Shown: piece by piece, positions 7,324-17,223 of the stretch
How the letters are laid out: each line of letters starts with the position of its first letter
Position numbering within the stretch: the stretch's first letter is position 1
Assembly (NCBI GenBank): GCA_030645235.1
Contig: JAUSMV010000030.1
Location: forward strand, 124,001 to 188,000
Source: Parvibaculum sp.
Lineage (GTDB): Bacteria > Pseudomonadota > Alphaproteobacteria > Parvibaculales > Parvibaculaceae
Length of the DNA stretch: 64,000 nt
Direction: 5' to 3'
Position numbers and translations under genes: made by a program
Notes under the pieces: model-generated
Told to the model about the DNA's origin: nothing
Database searches by the model: none
The model's input: the letters and a program-made list of their open reading frames with translations, nothing else

Positions 7324-8568
7324 ATGGGTGCGACGCAGGCGACGGACGATTTTCAGCCGGACCTTTATGATTATGAATTTGAAAATGCGCCGGTCGATGT
7401 GCTCAACCGTTTGCGCGCCGAGGACCCTGTGCATTGGTCGCGACACGGATTTTGGTTCCTCACGCGCTATGCCGATGTGGTGACGGTGCTGCAGGACCCG
7501 TCACGGTTTTCCAGCGCGGCGGCGGGATGGGGCACGACCAATCCGCTGGCGAAGAAAGACGGCGCGAATGATGAAGAGAATAAAGCGCTGAGCAAGAGTT
7601 TTGCGACATCGTTCAACCAGATGGATGCGCCGAACCATACGCGCGTGCGCTCGCTGGTGCATCGCGCCTTCTCGCGCAAGTCCGTTGAGGAGCGCCGTCC
7701 GCGCATTGTCGAAGTGGTCAACGGGCTGCTCGATGCGGCGGCGGCGAAGGGCACGTTTGATCTGGTGCATGATTTTGCCTTTCATGTGCCGATCATTGTC
7801 GCGAGCGAGATTATCGGCATTCCGACGGATGCGCGCGAGGACTTCCGCAAGGCGTTCGAGAACAGTGCCAATCTGATGCAGCCCAAGCGCGACGAGGAAA
7901 GCTGGGCCGAGGGTATCAAGTCCGCAAAGTGGATCGGGCGCTATATCAAAGATCTCATCGCCGAGCGGCGCGCCAATCCACAAGATGATCTCATCACCGG
8001 TCTCATCCGCGCGGAAGAAGACGGCGAGAAGCTGAACGAGACAGAAATGTCATCGGCCATCAGCACGATTTACACGGCGGCGGGCACGACGACGGAGCGG
8101 TTTATTTCGAGCGGGCTTTATATTCTGATGAAGCATCCCGAACAGTGGCAGGCGCTGGTCAACGACAAAACATTGATGGACGGGGCGATTGAAGAAATCC
8201 TGCGCTATCACCATCCGACGCAATCAACATCGACCAACCGGCGCTGCACGGTCGATACGATGCTGGGCGATAAGCTGATCAAAGAAGGCGACACGATCCG
8301 CGTGGGGCTTGGGGCGGCGAACCGCGATCCGGCGGTGTTCAGCGATCCCGACACATTCAACATCCGCCGCAAGATGGAAGCGTCACCCTTGTCATTCGGC
8401 ACAGGTCCGCATTTCTGCATCGGCGCGGCGCTGGCGCGCTATGAAGCGCGCATTGCAATTGAAGCAGTGATCGCGCGCTGGCCGGAGCTGAGGCTCGCAA
8501 CGGCAGCGCCGGTGAAGGACCCCAAGCGGCATGACAGATATCTGGAAGTGCTGGTGGCGACGCGGTGA
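7324..8568 (+). CDS. Cytochrome P450
   Basis: A 414-residue soluble bacterial P450. The heme-ligand signature FGTGPHFCIGAALAR places the axial cysteine at residue 365. The I-helix oxygen-activation motif appears as TAAGTTTER and the ExxR helix as EEILRYHHP. Size and motifs match class I bacterial P450s that use separate ferredoxin partners; no ferredoxin or reductase gene is adjacent. The substrate is unknown; hydroxylation of fatty acids, terpenes or sterols is typical of such enzymes. Confidence 0.93.
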   Translation: MGATQATDDFQPDLYDYEFENAPVDVLNRLRAEDPVHWSRHGFWFLTRYADVVTVLQDPSRFSSAAAGWGTTNPLAKKDGANDEENKALSKSFATSFNQMDAPNHTRVRSLVHRAFSRKSVEERRPRIVEVVNGLLDAAAAKGTFDLVHDFAFHVPIIVASEIIGIPTDAREDFRKAFENSANLMQPKRDEESWAEGIKSAKWIGRYIKDLIAERRANPQDDLITGLIRAEEDGEKLNETEMSSAISTIYTAAGTTTERFISSGLYILMKHPEQWQALVNDKTLMDGAIEEILRYHHPTQSTSTNRRCTVDTMLGDKLIKEGDTIRVGLGAANRDPAVFSDPDTFNIRRKMEASPLSFGTGPHFCIGAALARYEARIAIEAVIARWPELRLATAAPVKDPKRHDRYLEVLVATR

Positions 8569-8575
8569 GGTTGCA

Positions 8576-9427
8576 CTATTGCGGGAACTCTTTGGGATAG
8601 ACCCAACTGAGCGTTACAGCGTCGGGTGAATTGGCCGGAAAGGCGGGAAACTGTCCGGCGAGCAACAAACCCTGCAACACCAGCAGATCAAACTCTTTTA
8701 GCCCTGAACTTTGAACGAGCCTCGCGCTGCGCATCATGCCACGCCGGTCGATTGTATAACTCACGATGGCGCTGCGCTTGATGTGCAGGAGATAGTCTCC
8801 CGGGATTCGTGTGGCTGCGTTGATCTGGGCCGTGATACGGTTAGTATATTCATCCCCTGCCCCGTCACCTTCACGCATGTCGGCCGAATTGTTTTCGCGA
8901 TAGCCGCGGTCGGCGCGGCGCGAGGACGCCTTTGGCGCGGGAATGTCATAACCGCTTGTTTCGGTTTTCATCCAGTCGGGAAGATTCACTTCATCCTGCT
9001 TCGGCGCATCCGGTGTTGGCTTTTCGGCCTTCTTTTCCGGTTTGTCTTTCGACTTATCTGCTTTCACAGCGGGCGCGCGACCGGCCTTGTCCTTCTCCAC
9101 ATCGCCGGAGCCTTTGAACTCATAGGGTTTGTTTTTTTCAGGCTCGGGCTCGGGTACCGGCTGCGGCTGAATCTGCGGTGGCGGCGGTGCCTGATCCTGC
9201 TGCACCAATTCAACCGGAATCGCTTCCGGCTCCTGCGACAATGGCGGCAGCGTGTAGGCGACGCCTAAAAACAGGAACACGAATAAGGCAACATTGAAGA
9301 GGAGTGAAACGGTGAAAGGCCCCGAACGCTGGACAAGCGTCAAGGGCTTCGCCGGTTCGACCAGATGCTCGACGGTGAAGTCAGAAAGCGCGTGCGGCGC
9401 GTCGGGAGACGCGTCGGGACCCGGCAT
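8576..9427 (-). CDS. TonB-like energy-transducing envelope protein
   Basis: A protein of about 283 residues with one N-terminal membrane segment (about residues 38-60, VSLLFNVALFVFLFLGVAYTL), a proline- and lysine-rich periplasmic spacer (PPPPQIQPQPVPEPEPEK and following), and a C-terminal TonB/TolA-type globular domain (LLHIKRSAIVSYTIDRRGMMRSARLVQSSG). TonB proteins carry proton-motive energy from ExbBD to outer membrane transporters; no exbB or exbD lies nearby. An in-frame GTG at 9496 would add 23 residues; neither start has a convincing ribosome binding site. Confidence 0.75.
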   Translation of the reverse strand: MPGPDASPDAPHALSDFTVEHLVEPAKPLTLVQRSGPFTVSLLFNVALFVFLFLGVAYTLPPLSQEPEAIPVELVQQDQAPPPPQIQPQPVPEPEPEKNKPYEFKGSGDVEKDKAGRAPAVKADKSKDKPEKKAEKPTPDAPKQDEVNLPDWMKTETSGYDIPAPKASSRRADRGYRENNSADMREGDGAGDEYTNRITAQINAATRIPGDYLLHIKRSAIVSYTIDRRGMMRSARLVQSSGLKEFDLLVLQGLLLAGQFPAFPANSPDAVTLSWVYPKEFPQ

Positions 9428-9626
9428 TGAACCGTACACGTCTGCCGATGAACTCACTGTTTCCGCACCTATAGTCACGCGCCAACGGCCCGTCACGCTA
9501 TGTGGCAGGCCGATGCGCTTAATCTATACGGATTGACGGGCGGAAACCGTCGAAATTTTCAAAAATACCGGGGAATTCGGGGCGCGATGAGGGGCATGGG
9601 CGTACATCCGGCCCTATGCATCCCTC

Positions 9627-9684
9627 GCGGACGTTTTGGTTTTCTTACTCAGAAATCCCACCTTTTAAAGTGAACAACGTCCGC
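9627..9684. repeat. Spaced inverted repeat in a 300-base intergenic gap
   Basis: GCGGACGTT (9627-9635) and AACGTCCGC (9676-9684) are perfect complements 40 bases apart, in the gap between the TonB-like start and the DUF3147 stop. Nothing else is recognisable in 9428-9739. Confidence 0.45.
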
Positions 9685-9739
9685 TGTTCGCGTTGAAATG
9701 AATATGGGGGAGCAATATGGCCGTTTCAAGACGGGTGCA

Positions 9740-10090
9740 TCAAAGATTTACGCCAAAGCGGGCGGCAAGCCAGACCGTGCCGAGATAGAGCACGAAGGTG
9801 AGAAGGCAGGACGCAGCAAGCGCAAGCCAAAAACCGGTGCCGTGACGCAGCAGCGCGGGCAGCACGAGGAACATGGGGAGTGTCGGCAGGACATACCAGA
9901 AGGTCGCCTCAGCATGGGCGGCGATGCGCTCGCTGTCACCTGTGTCGCGCCAGAGCCAGATGATGGCCAGTACCGAAACAAGCGGGAGCGAGGCCACAAG
10001 CGCGCCGAGGCCCGGACTGCGTTTGGCGATTTCGGAGACGGCCATGATGATGATGCCCGACAGGAGCGCTTTAGCGACCAAGAAAAGCAT
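9740..10090 (-). CDS. DUF3147 family small membrane protein
   Basis: A 116-residue very hydrophobic protein with about four membrane segments (MLFLVAKALLSGIIIMAV; LGALVASLPLVSVLAIIWLW; FWYVLPTLPMFLVLPALL; LALAASCLLTFVLYLGTVWL). It matches the DUF3147 pattern; function is unknown. Its ATG shares a base with the TAA of the upstream esterase gene, so it is the last member of a tetR-esterase-DUF3147 unit. Confidence 0.75.
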   Translation of the reverse strand: MLFLVAKALLSGIIIMAVSEIAKRSPGLGALVASLPLVSVLAIIWLWRDTGDSERIAAHAEATFWYVLPTLPMFLVLPALLRHGTGFWLALAASCLLTFVLYLGTVWLAARFGVNL

Positions 10091-10755
10091 TATTGCGGTA
10101 CTCCGTGTTTGGCGCGGTAGGCGAAGGCGGAGAGCAGAAAGCGCGCGCCGATGATGAGCGCGTCGGCATCAACGCTGTGGGCGAGATTGGGGAGCGCCTG
10201 CCCTGCTGCAACGACGCCGACTTCGGCCAGCGCCTTCACAGAGACATGCATGCCATAGACGGGGGCGAGTTCGTCCAACTCGCCGTTGATGAGCATGACG
10301 GGCGGGCGGCAGGTGATGTCGGCGGCGAGATGCTCGCGCCCGATGAGACCACCGGCATAACCGAGCACGGCGGCAGGCGCGACGGGCTGGCGCAGACCGA
10401 GATGCAGCGACATGAGCGTGCCCTGACTGAAGCCGACAAGGGCGAGGCGCGAGGCATCGAGATTGAGGCGCGCGAGTTCAGCGGCGATGAAAGCATCGAT
10501 CACGGGCTGGACGGCGACGGCATCATCATAAAGTTTCGGATCGGTGCCCGGATGTTTGCCCACCCATTGATGGCCGCCGTCTTTGGTCGCCGTCGGACCA
10601 TCGGGCGCGACAAAGGCGACATCGGGCATGGACGCCTGCCAATAATCGGCAAAGGCCATGAGGTCGTCCCCCGACGAGCCGTAGCCGTGGAGAAAGACGA
10701 CGAGCCATTCAGCGGCTTGCGCGGGATCGCGGCGGAGGGCGGTGAGATTTGTCAT
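10090..10755 (-). CDS. Phospholipase/carboxylesterase family alpha/beta hydrolase
   Basis: A 221-residue hydrolase of the small carboxylesterase family. FLHGYGSSGDD (residues 21-31) forms the oxyanion region, VGFSQGTLMSL contains the nucleophile serine, and the catalytic histidine is probably in LPNLAHSVDADAL near the C-terminus. The start overlaps the stop of the upstream TetR gene by four bases (ATGA), indicating translational coupling and control by that regulator. The ester substrate is unknown. Confidence 0.88.
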   Translation of the reverse strand: MTNLTALRRDPAQAAEWLVVFLHGYGSSGDDLMAFADYWQASMPDVAFVAPDGPTATKDGGHQWVGKHPGTDPKLYDDAVAVQPVIDAFIAAELARLNLDASRLALVGFSQGTLMSLHLGLRQPVAPAAVLGYAGGLIGREHLAADITCRPPVMLINGELDELAPVYGMHVSVKALAEVGVVAAGQALPNLAHSVDADALIIGARFLLSAFAYRAKHGVPQ

Positions 10756-11381
10756 GGGCGGAGTTTGCGCGGGCGCTTTCCGGGCCAGGCGTCCATCGCG
10801 ACATCGACCATCGCATCGAGTTTGGCCCGTGACGCGCCGTCGAGCGCCTGAATGGACATGCCCTGCACCATCGCGGTGTAGAAGCGCGCCAGCGCGTCAA
10901 TGTCGGTTCCGGCAGGAAGTTCGCCCGACTTCTGCGCCCGCTTCAGTCGCGCCAAGAACCCGTCAAACCCCTTGGCGCGAAACGCCGCCGCCGCTTTCCT
11001 CGCCGCTTCGTTTTCCGGCGCGCAACGCAACGAGCCGATGGAGATCATGCAGCCTGCGGGCTTCGACGGATCGGTGAAAACGTGCGCCGCTTCACGAAGA
11101 AAACTCTCAAGCCCGGCACGGGCTGACGTTTCATCTGATATAACGCCCACGCTGGGAGTTCCCTCGCTCTTGCGGTGATGCGCCAGCGCCTCACGGTACA
11201 GCTCTTCCTTGGAACCGAAAGCGGCATAAAGCGTGGGCGGCGTAACACCCATCGCCTTTGTAAGATCAGCGATAGACGTGCCTTCATAGCCATAGCGCCA
11301 GAAAAGCTGCATTGCGGCATGCAGGGCCGCAGTCCGCTCGAAAGTGCGCGGACGTCCGCGTTGTCTGACTTGCTCACTCAT
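10752..11381 (-). CDS. TetR family transcriptional regulator
   Basis: A 209-residue regulator. The N-terminal helix-turn-helix reads GRPRTFERTAALHAAMQLFWRYGYEGTSIADLTKAMGVTPPTLYAAFGSKEELYREAL, the classical TetR signature, followed by a helical ligand-binding domain. It is divergent from an SDR gene starting at 11470, and palindromic sites lie in the gap. It is coupled to the downstream esterase. It probably represses both directions until it binds an unknown ligand. Confidence 0.92.
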   Translation of the reverse strand: MSEQVRQRGRPRTFERTAALHAAMQLFWRYGYEGTSIADLTKAMGVTPPTLYAAFGSKEELYREALAHHRKSEGTPSVGVISDETSARAGLESFLREAAHVFTDPSKPAGCMISIGSLRCAPENEAARKAAAAFRAKGFDGFLARLKRAQKSGELPAGTDIDALARFYTAMVQGMSIQALDGASRAKLDAMVDVAMDAWPGKRPRKLRP

Positions 11382-11386
11382 TTAAC

Positions 11387-11444
11387 TATCGATCACTAGA
11401 TAATAATTGACGCTTCGCCGGAATCATTTATATAGCGATCTATA
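11387..11444. promoter_or_regulatory. Two palindromic candidate operators between tetR and the SDR gene
   Basis: TATAG-CGAT-CTATA (11431-11444) is a perfect short palindrome in the probable SDR promoter. A second imperfect one, TATC-N8-GATA (11387-11402), lies beside the regulator start. Position in the divergent gap supports TetR binding; this is inferred. Confidence 0.5.
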
Positions 11445-11469
11445 AAATAAATCCAGACAGGGGCGTGGC

Positions 11470-12312
11470 ATGAACCGATTTGAAGGTAAAACGGCACTGG
11501 TGACAGGTGCGCGCACCGGCGTCGGATATGAGTTAACGAAAAAGCTGCTGGCAGAAGGCTGGCAGGTGGCCGCCCTCAATCGCTCGGACATGGTGGCGGG
11601 CGATCCGCTGATTGATGCGGCGCTCAGGGACGGACGCATGCGCGTTTACAAAGGCGATCTTGCTGATTTCAAAAGCCTCAAAGCCGTGATTGCTGCAATC
11701 AAAGCAGGCGAGGAAAAGATCGACGTGTTTTTCAACAATGCGGGCGTCGGAACCGACGGCATCTTCTTTTCGCCGCAGGGACGCGAAATGCATTTTGAGG
11801 TGAACAGCGTTGCGCCTTACATCATTTTGCAGGAGCTGAAGGCGCTGGTGGCCGCGGGAGACGACAAGATCGTCATCAATACGTCCTCAAATTCACTTTT
11901 GTTTCTGAAGGCGTTTGATCCGGCATTGCTGGAACGTCCGACGGTTTTCAAAAAACTCTTCGGGCCTTATGCGACTTCCAAAATGGCCCTGTCGCTCTGG
12001 ACGCAGGAAATCGCAGGCGCGATGAGCGCAGAGGGTATCAACATTCGCAGCGCCTGCCCCGGCCCCAACAAGACACCGATGACAGAACAACCGGCCATGC
12101 CCTGGTGGCTGAAGCCGTTTGTGAAATTCGTCTTTCCCCTGCCGACCAAAGGCGCGGGCCTGCTTTACAAAGCGGCCTTCGGAAAGCATCGCGGGACGAG
12201 CGGCGTTTTCCTGAACAAAAACGAAGTGACGCCGCTGAAGTTCAGCGCGCAGGGTCCGCGCGTTTTTCAGCTGGTGGACGGCATTTACCGGCGCGAGTTT
12301 TTGGGCGTCTAG
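11470..12312 (+). CDS. SDR family NAD(P)-dependent oxidoreductase
   Basis: A 280-residue short-chain dehydrogenase. The cofactor motif TGARTGVG is at residues 13-20, NNAG follows near residue 90, and the catalytic YxxxK appears as YATSK near residue 169. Length is slightly above the 250 typical of the family, with a C-terminal extension (KFVFPLPTKGAGLLYKAAF). It starts soon after the palindromic gap shared with the TetR gene and is probably its target. The substrate is unknown. Confidence 0.9.
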   Translation: MNRFEGKTALVTGARTGVGYELTKKLLAEGWQVAALNRSDMVAGDPLIDAALRDGRMRVYKGDLADFKSLKAVIAAIKAGEEKIDVFFNNAGVGTDGIFFSPQGREMHFEVNSVAPYIILQELKALVAAGDDKIVINTSSNSLLFLKAFDPALLERPTVFKKLFGPYATSKMALSLWTQEIAGAMSAEGINIRSACPGPNKTPMTEQPAMPWWLKPFVKFVFPLPTKGAGLLYKAAFGKHRGTSGVFLNKNEVTPLKFSAQGPRVFQLVDGIYRREFLGV

Positions 12313-12373
12313 GCGCTGTCGCTTTGTACAGAGCGGTAAGCATGGGCGTGGATTTTTTGCATAGAAAGCAAGA

Positions 12374-12458
12374 CGTGGATGGGCGGGTCAAGTCCGGTCA
12401 TGACGAGAATTGCCGGATGCCAACATCACTCTGTCATTACCGGACCTAATCCGGCAAT
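12374..12458. repeat. Type-1 palindromic repeat plus a second inverted repeat
   Basis: A degenerate type-1 unit (gtggatgggcgggtcaagtc) is followed by perfect arms ATTGCCGGAT (12409-12418) and ATCCGGCAAT (12449-12458). It lies between the SDR stop and the start of a small membrane protein gene. Confidence 0.7.
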
Positions 12459-12480
12459 CTAAGGCGACACATTCGGGGGG

Positions 12481-13104
12481 ATGATGGAACCAACACCGGA
12501 AAATGAGCCGCCACACAAACGCTGGCGTCCGTTCTATTCCATGCGCAGCGAGCCGTGGGAATTTACGTCCTCGCTCACGCCGAACGAATTGCTTGCCCGC
12601 TTGAGATCGAGGTGGGCAAAGCCTTACCGCGTTTATGGCAAAGGCCTGCGTGAGTACCACATAAGCGCCACGCTGCATCCGAACAATTGGGTCTATGTGC
12701 GCACCAAAGTACCCGAACCTGAATCCGGCACTCTCCTCAGCGCGTTTTCCGGGGCATGGGGCCAGTGCTTCGTGGGGCAAATTGAACAGACAGAAACTGG
12801 TTCTCGGCTAACGGGCCTCGTCGGACTGAAACCGCCAAGCTATCCGTTCTACCTTCTGATGAGCTTTGCTGTGACGTTTCTGTTCTTCGGATATTCACCG
12901 TTCGGCCTCCTTCTTTACGCCACGCTCCTTACCCCCTTAGCCGTTCCCGAAGGGTTTCGCGCAAAATGGCGACGGCGCGCGATCTGGAAATTTCTCAATG
13001 CGGCAACACAGACGCCGAAGGGCGAACCCATGCTTGATGACATTGATAAGGGAATGCGCGATCTCCGCCAGAAATGGGCAGAGGCACGCTCAAGCGAAGC
13101 ATAG
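12481..13104 (+). CDS. Hypothetical membrane protein
   Basis: A 207-residue protein not recognised as any family. The N-terminal 115 residues are polar with WEFTSSLTPNELLARLR and a beta-rich stretch. Residues about 121-155 (YPFYLLMSFAVTFLFFGYSPFG onward) form one or two membrane segments. The basic C-terminal tail continues with KWRRRAIWKFLNAATQ. Either of two consecutive methionines may be the start, and a GGGGGG run lies just upstream. It stands alone between an SDR gene and a convergent aminotransferase. Confidence 0.7.
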   Translation: MMEPTPENEPPHKRWRPFYSMRSEPWEFTSSLTPNELLARLRSRWAKPYRVYGKGLREYHISATLHPNNWVYVRTKVPEPESGTLLSAFSGAWGQCFVGQIEQTETGSRLTGLVGLKPPSYPFYLLMSFAVTFLFFGYSPFGLLLYATLLTPLAVPEGFRAKWRRRAIWKFLNAATQTPKGEPMLDDIDKGMRDLRQKWAEARSSEA

Positions 13105-13120
13105 GTTATCCAATCAGTTC

Positions 13121-14287
13121 TTACTTCTTTCCGTATTCCAGCAACCGCTTGCTGCTCTCAATCAGGATCTCATCCTGTTTGCAGAAGCAAAACCGTGCCA
13201 GATGTCGCGGGGCTGTTGACAGGTCAGCGAAGAAAGCCGAGAGCGGAATGGCCGCGACTTTCGCCTTCACCGTGATGTCGCGGCAAAATTCTTCGTCGGT
13301 ACCGTTGAAACCAAGCGGGCGGAAGTCGGCGCTGATGAAGTAAGTGCCGTCTGTCGGCAGCACGTCGAAGCCTGCCTCCTTTAATCCGCGCGCGAGGATG
13401 TCGCGTTTGGCTTCGAGCGATGAGGCGAGGCTTTCGAAATAGCTGTCGTCTTTGCCGAGGCCGAAGGCAATCGCCGTTTGCGTTGCGGGGGCCGTGGTGA
13501 AGGTCACAAACTGATGCGCCTTCATGATCGGTGTCATCAGATGTTCGGGGCCGGTGATGTAGCCGATCTTCCAGCCGGTGAGCGAGAAGGTTTTACCCGC
13601 CGAGCCGATGCGGACGCAGCGCTCGTACATGCCCGGCAATGTCATTAGCGGGATATGCGTGTGGCCGGAAAAGACGAGATGCTCATAGACTTCATCGCAG
13701 ACGGCATAGGCATCGTGTTTGATCACCAATCCGGCGATGAGTTGCAACTCGTCGCGCGTGAAGACCTTGCCGGTCGGGTTCATCGGCGTATTGAGCAAGA
13801 TCAACTTTGTCTTCGATGAAAACGCAGCCGCGAGACGTTCGGCGGGCAGCGTCCAATGCGGCGGCTCAAGCGGCACGGAAATACATTTCGCGCCCATCGC
13901 TTCGATGATGGGTTTGTAACAATCGTAAGCGGGCTCAAGGATGATGGCTTCGTCGCCGGGGTTTAAGAGACCCATCAGGCTGTCAGTCAAAGCTTCGGTT
14001 GCGCCTGACGTGACCAGCACTTGTTTTTGCCAATCCACATCGAGACCGTAGAAGCGTTTGTTGGAGGCGGCCACCGCCTGACGCAAGGCTGGCAGACCCG
14101 GCATGGGCGGATATTGGTTCGGTCCGTCGATGATCGCTTTCGCCGCGACGGCGCGGACATCGTCCGGCCCTTCATCATCGGGGAAGCCCTGCCCCAGATT
14201 GATCGCGCCATGCTCTGTCGCCAGCGCCGACATGACGGTGAAGATGGTTGTTCCGAGATTGGCGAAAACCTGATTGGCGGGCCGCAT
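13121..14287 (-). CDS. Pyridoxal-phosphate-dependent class I/II aminotransferase
   Basis: A 388-residue aminotransferase close to the methionine / kynurenine aminotransferase group: LGTTIFTVMSALA at the N-terminus, INLGQGFPDDEGP, NTPMNPTGKVF for the cofactor pocket, and SAGKTFSLTGWKIGY holding the Schiff-base lysine. The start at 14287 is preferred because of GAGGAAAA seven bases upstream and because family members begin near here; an ATG at 14317 with its own AGGG is also possible. Likely role: deamination of methionine, aromatic or kynurenine-type amino acids. Confidence 0.88.
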   Translation of the reverse strand: MRPANQVFANLGTTIFTVMSALATEHGAINLGQGFPDDEGPDDVRAVAAKAIIDGPNQYPPMPGLPALRQAVAASNKRFYGLDVDWQKQVLVTSGATEALTDSLMGLLNPGDEAIILEPAYDCYKPIIEAMGAKCISVPLEPPHWTLPAERLAAAFSSKTKLILLNTPMNPTGKVFTRDELQLIAGLVIKHDAYAVCDEVYEHLVFSGHTHIPLMTLPGMYERCVRIGSAGKTFSLTGWKIGYITGPEHLMTPIMKAHQFVTFTTAPATQTAIAFGLGKDDSYFESLASSLEAKRDILARGLKEAGFDVLPTDGTYFISADFRPLGFNGTDEEFCRDITVKAKVAAIPLSAFFADLSTAPRHLARFCFCKQDEILIESSKRLLEYGKK

Positions 14288-14481
14288 CCACTTTTCCTCG
14301 TTCAATATGCGTTTCACCCTCTTGACCGGAGGGCGCCTCTCCTGTCAAGCAATGCGCTGTCCGCTTTGGCAATGCGCCGTCCGCTCCGGCTGCCTGAGAC
14401 TTTTATTGCGCAAGGCTTGGGCGGGTAAAAACAGGTCTGCTTTGTTTTTGTGCTAAATGCCTGTTTTATGAGCAATTATTT

Positions 14482-14498
14482 TGCACAGGAACCGCGCA
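14482..14498. promoter_or_regulatory. NtrC-type enhancer site upstream of glnB
   Basis: TGCAC-AGGAACC-GCGCA fits the NtrC consensus TGCAC-N7-GTGCA with one mismatch. It lies about 60 bases upstream of a sigma-54-type promoter, the normal arrangement for nitrogen-regulated glnBA. Confidence 0.6.
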
Positions 14499-14556
14499 GA
14501 ACTTGTCCACAGGCACTAAGACTTTGATTCATAATAAGGATTTGCCAAAGGCCAAG

Positions 14557-14572
14557 TGGCACGACCCATGCT
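14557..14572 (+). promoter_or_regulatory. Sigma-54 promoter of glnB-glnA
   Basis: TGGCAC-GACCC-ATGCT matches the -24/-12 consensus TGGCAC-N5-TTGCW, with GG and GC separated by exactly ten bases. The predicted transcript start is about 40 bases before the glnB ATG. Confidence 0.65.
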
Positions 14573-14574
14573 AA

Positions 14575-14964
<390 letters not shown>

Positions 14965-15051
14965 TCCGGTACGCGTCGCGGGGACGCGTATTGAACACTC
15001 ACTACAAAAACAGTTTCCACCTCAGACCTATCCAGAACAGGGAATGACGAC

Positions 15052-16458
15052 ATGGCTGATTACGCCTCCATTCAGCAGCTGATTAAAGACAAGGACATCA
15101 AGTACATCGATCTGCGCTTCTCCGATCCGCGCGGCAAGATGCAGCATGTGACTTTCGATATCGGCTTCTGCGACGAAGACTTCTTCTCCGAAGGCACGAT
15201 GTTCGACGGTTCGTCGATCGCTGGCTGGAAGGCCATCAACGAATCCGACATGGTGCTCCTGCCGGATCTTTCGACAGCCGTTGTCGATCCGTTCTACGCC
15301 CAGAACACACTCGCCATCATCTGCGACATCACCGAGCCTTCCGGCGAACTCTATGACCGCGATCCGCGCTCGACAGCCAAACGCGCTGAAGCCTATGTGA
15401 AGTCCGGTGGTTTCGGTGACTCAATCGTTTTCGGCCCTGAAGCCGAATTCTTCATTTTCGACGACGTGAAATTCTCAGTCACGCCCTACAAGACGGGCTT
15501 TGAAGTGGACAGCGTCGAGTTGCCGACCAATGCCGACACGCATTATGAAACCGGCAATATGGGCCATCGCGTTCGCACCAAGGGCGGCTATTTCCCTGTG
15601 AACCCGATCGACTCGGCGCAAGACCTGCGCGGCGAAATGCTGACAGTCATGGAAGAGATGGGCCTTTCGATTGAAAAGCACCATCACGAAGTGGCGTCTG
15701 CCCAGCATGAGCTCGGAACAAAGTTCCAGACGCTGACAACCGCTGCCGACCACATGCAGATCTATAAGTATGTGATCCACAACGTCGCCAATGCCTATGG
15801 CAAGACGGCGACCTTCATGCCGAAGCCTGTGTTTGGTGACAACGGCTCGGGCATGCATTGCCATCAGTCGATCTGGAAAGCGGGCAAGCCCCTTTTCGCC
15901 GGCAACAAATATGCCGACCTGTCGCAGGAATGCCTTTGGTACATCGGCGGTATTCTGAAGCACGCGAAAGCGCTCAACGCCTTCACAAACCCCTCGACCA
16001 ACTCCTATAAGCGTCTGGTCCCCGGCTACGAAGCCCCCGTGCTGCTCGCCTATTCCGCGCGCAACCGTTCGGCCTCCTGCCGTATTCCGCACGGCACGTC
16101 GCCGAAGTCGAAGCGTATCGAAATCCGCTTCCCTGATCCGACGGCCAACCCCTATCTCGCCTTCGCCGCGATGGCGATGGCCGGTCTTGACGGTATCGAA
16201 AACAAGATCGATCCGGGCGCACCGATGGACAAGGATCTCTACCACTTGCCGCCGGAAGAACTGAAGCAGATCCCGACAGTTTGCGGCTCACTCCGTGAAG
16301 CCCTGCTTTCGGTCGAAGCGGACCATGCCTTCCTGCTCAAGGGCGGCGTGTTCTCCAAGGAACAGATCGACGCCTATGTCGAGCTGAAGTGGGAAGAATG
16401 CCTGCGTTACGAAATGACGCCGCATCCGGTCGAATACGACATGTATTTCAGCGTGTAA
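15052..16458 (+). CDS. glnA: Type I glutamine synthetase
   Basis: A 468-residue enzyme that joins ammonia to glutamate using ATP, acting as a dodecamer in the cytoplasm. Visible signatures are the metal-binding [10 protein letters not shown], the ATP-binding [15 protein letters not shown] segment, and the adenylylation region [12 protein letters not shown], in which the tyrosine is residue 397, the same number as in Escherichia coli. It is cotranscribed with glnB and ends at an intrinsic terminator. Control is expected by NtrC/sigma-54 and by GlnE-type adenylylation. Confidence 0.98.
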   Translation: MADYASIQQLIKDKDIKYIDLRFSDPRGKMQHVTFDIGFCDEDFFSEGTMFDGSSIAGWKAINESDMVLLPDLSTAVVDPFYAQNTLAIICDITEPSGELYDRDPRSTAKRAEAYVKSGGFGDSIVFGPEAEFFIFDDVKFSVTPYKTGFEVDSVELPTNADTHYETGNMGHRVRTKGGYFPVNPIDSAQDLRGEMLTVMEEMGLSIEKHHHEVASAQHELGTKFQTLTTAADHMQIYKYVIHNVANAYGKTATFMPKPVFGDNGSGMHCHQSIWKAGKPLFAGNKYADLSQECLWYIGGILKHAKALNAFTNPSTNSYKRLVPGYEAPVLLAYSARNRSASCRIPHGTSPKSKRIEIRFPDPTANPYLAFAAMAMAGLDGIENKIDPGAPMDKDLYHLPPEELKQIPTVCGSLREALLSVEADHAFLLKGGVFSKEQIDAYVELKWEECLRYEMTPHPVEYDMYFSV

Positions 16459-16483
16459 TTTTTACGCGATTGATTGCGGAAAA

Positions 16484-16510
16484 GGCCGGAGCAATGCTCC
16501 GGCCTTTTTT
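16484..16510 (+). terminator. Intrinsic terminator of glnBA
   Basis: GGCCGGAGC-AAT-GCTCCGGCC followed by six T residues, 25 bases after the glnA stop. Confidence 0.93.
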
Positions 16511-16527
16511 GTTTTAATGCGATCGCG

Positions 16528-17119
<592 letters not shown>

Positions 17120-17121
<2 letters not shown>

Positions 17122-17200
17122 ACAGATTTGAATATCATAATTTTTAAGATCGATAAATGAGGCTTGTTTAGTTGTAAAATTTGATATACCGATCTGTATA
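17120..17200. promoter_or_regulatory. Pair of TetR-type operators between divergent genes
   Basis: TATAC-CGATCT-GTATA (17185-17200) is a perfect short palindrome. On the opposite strand 17120-17136 reads GATATTCAAATCTGTAT, which matches GATAT-N4-ATCTGTAT of the first site. Two sites of one pattern, one at each gene start, suggest double repression. Confidence 0.6.
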
Positions 17201-17223
17201 CTATAACTTAAAATTAAGCGAGT

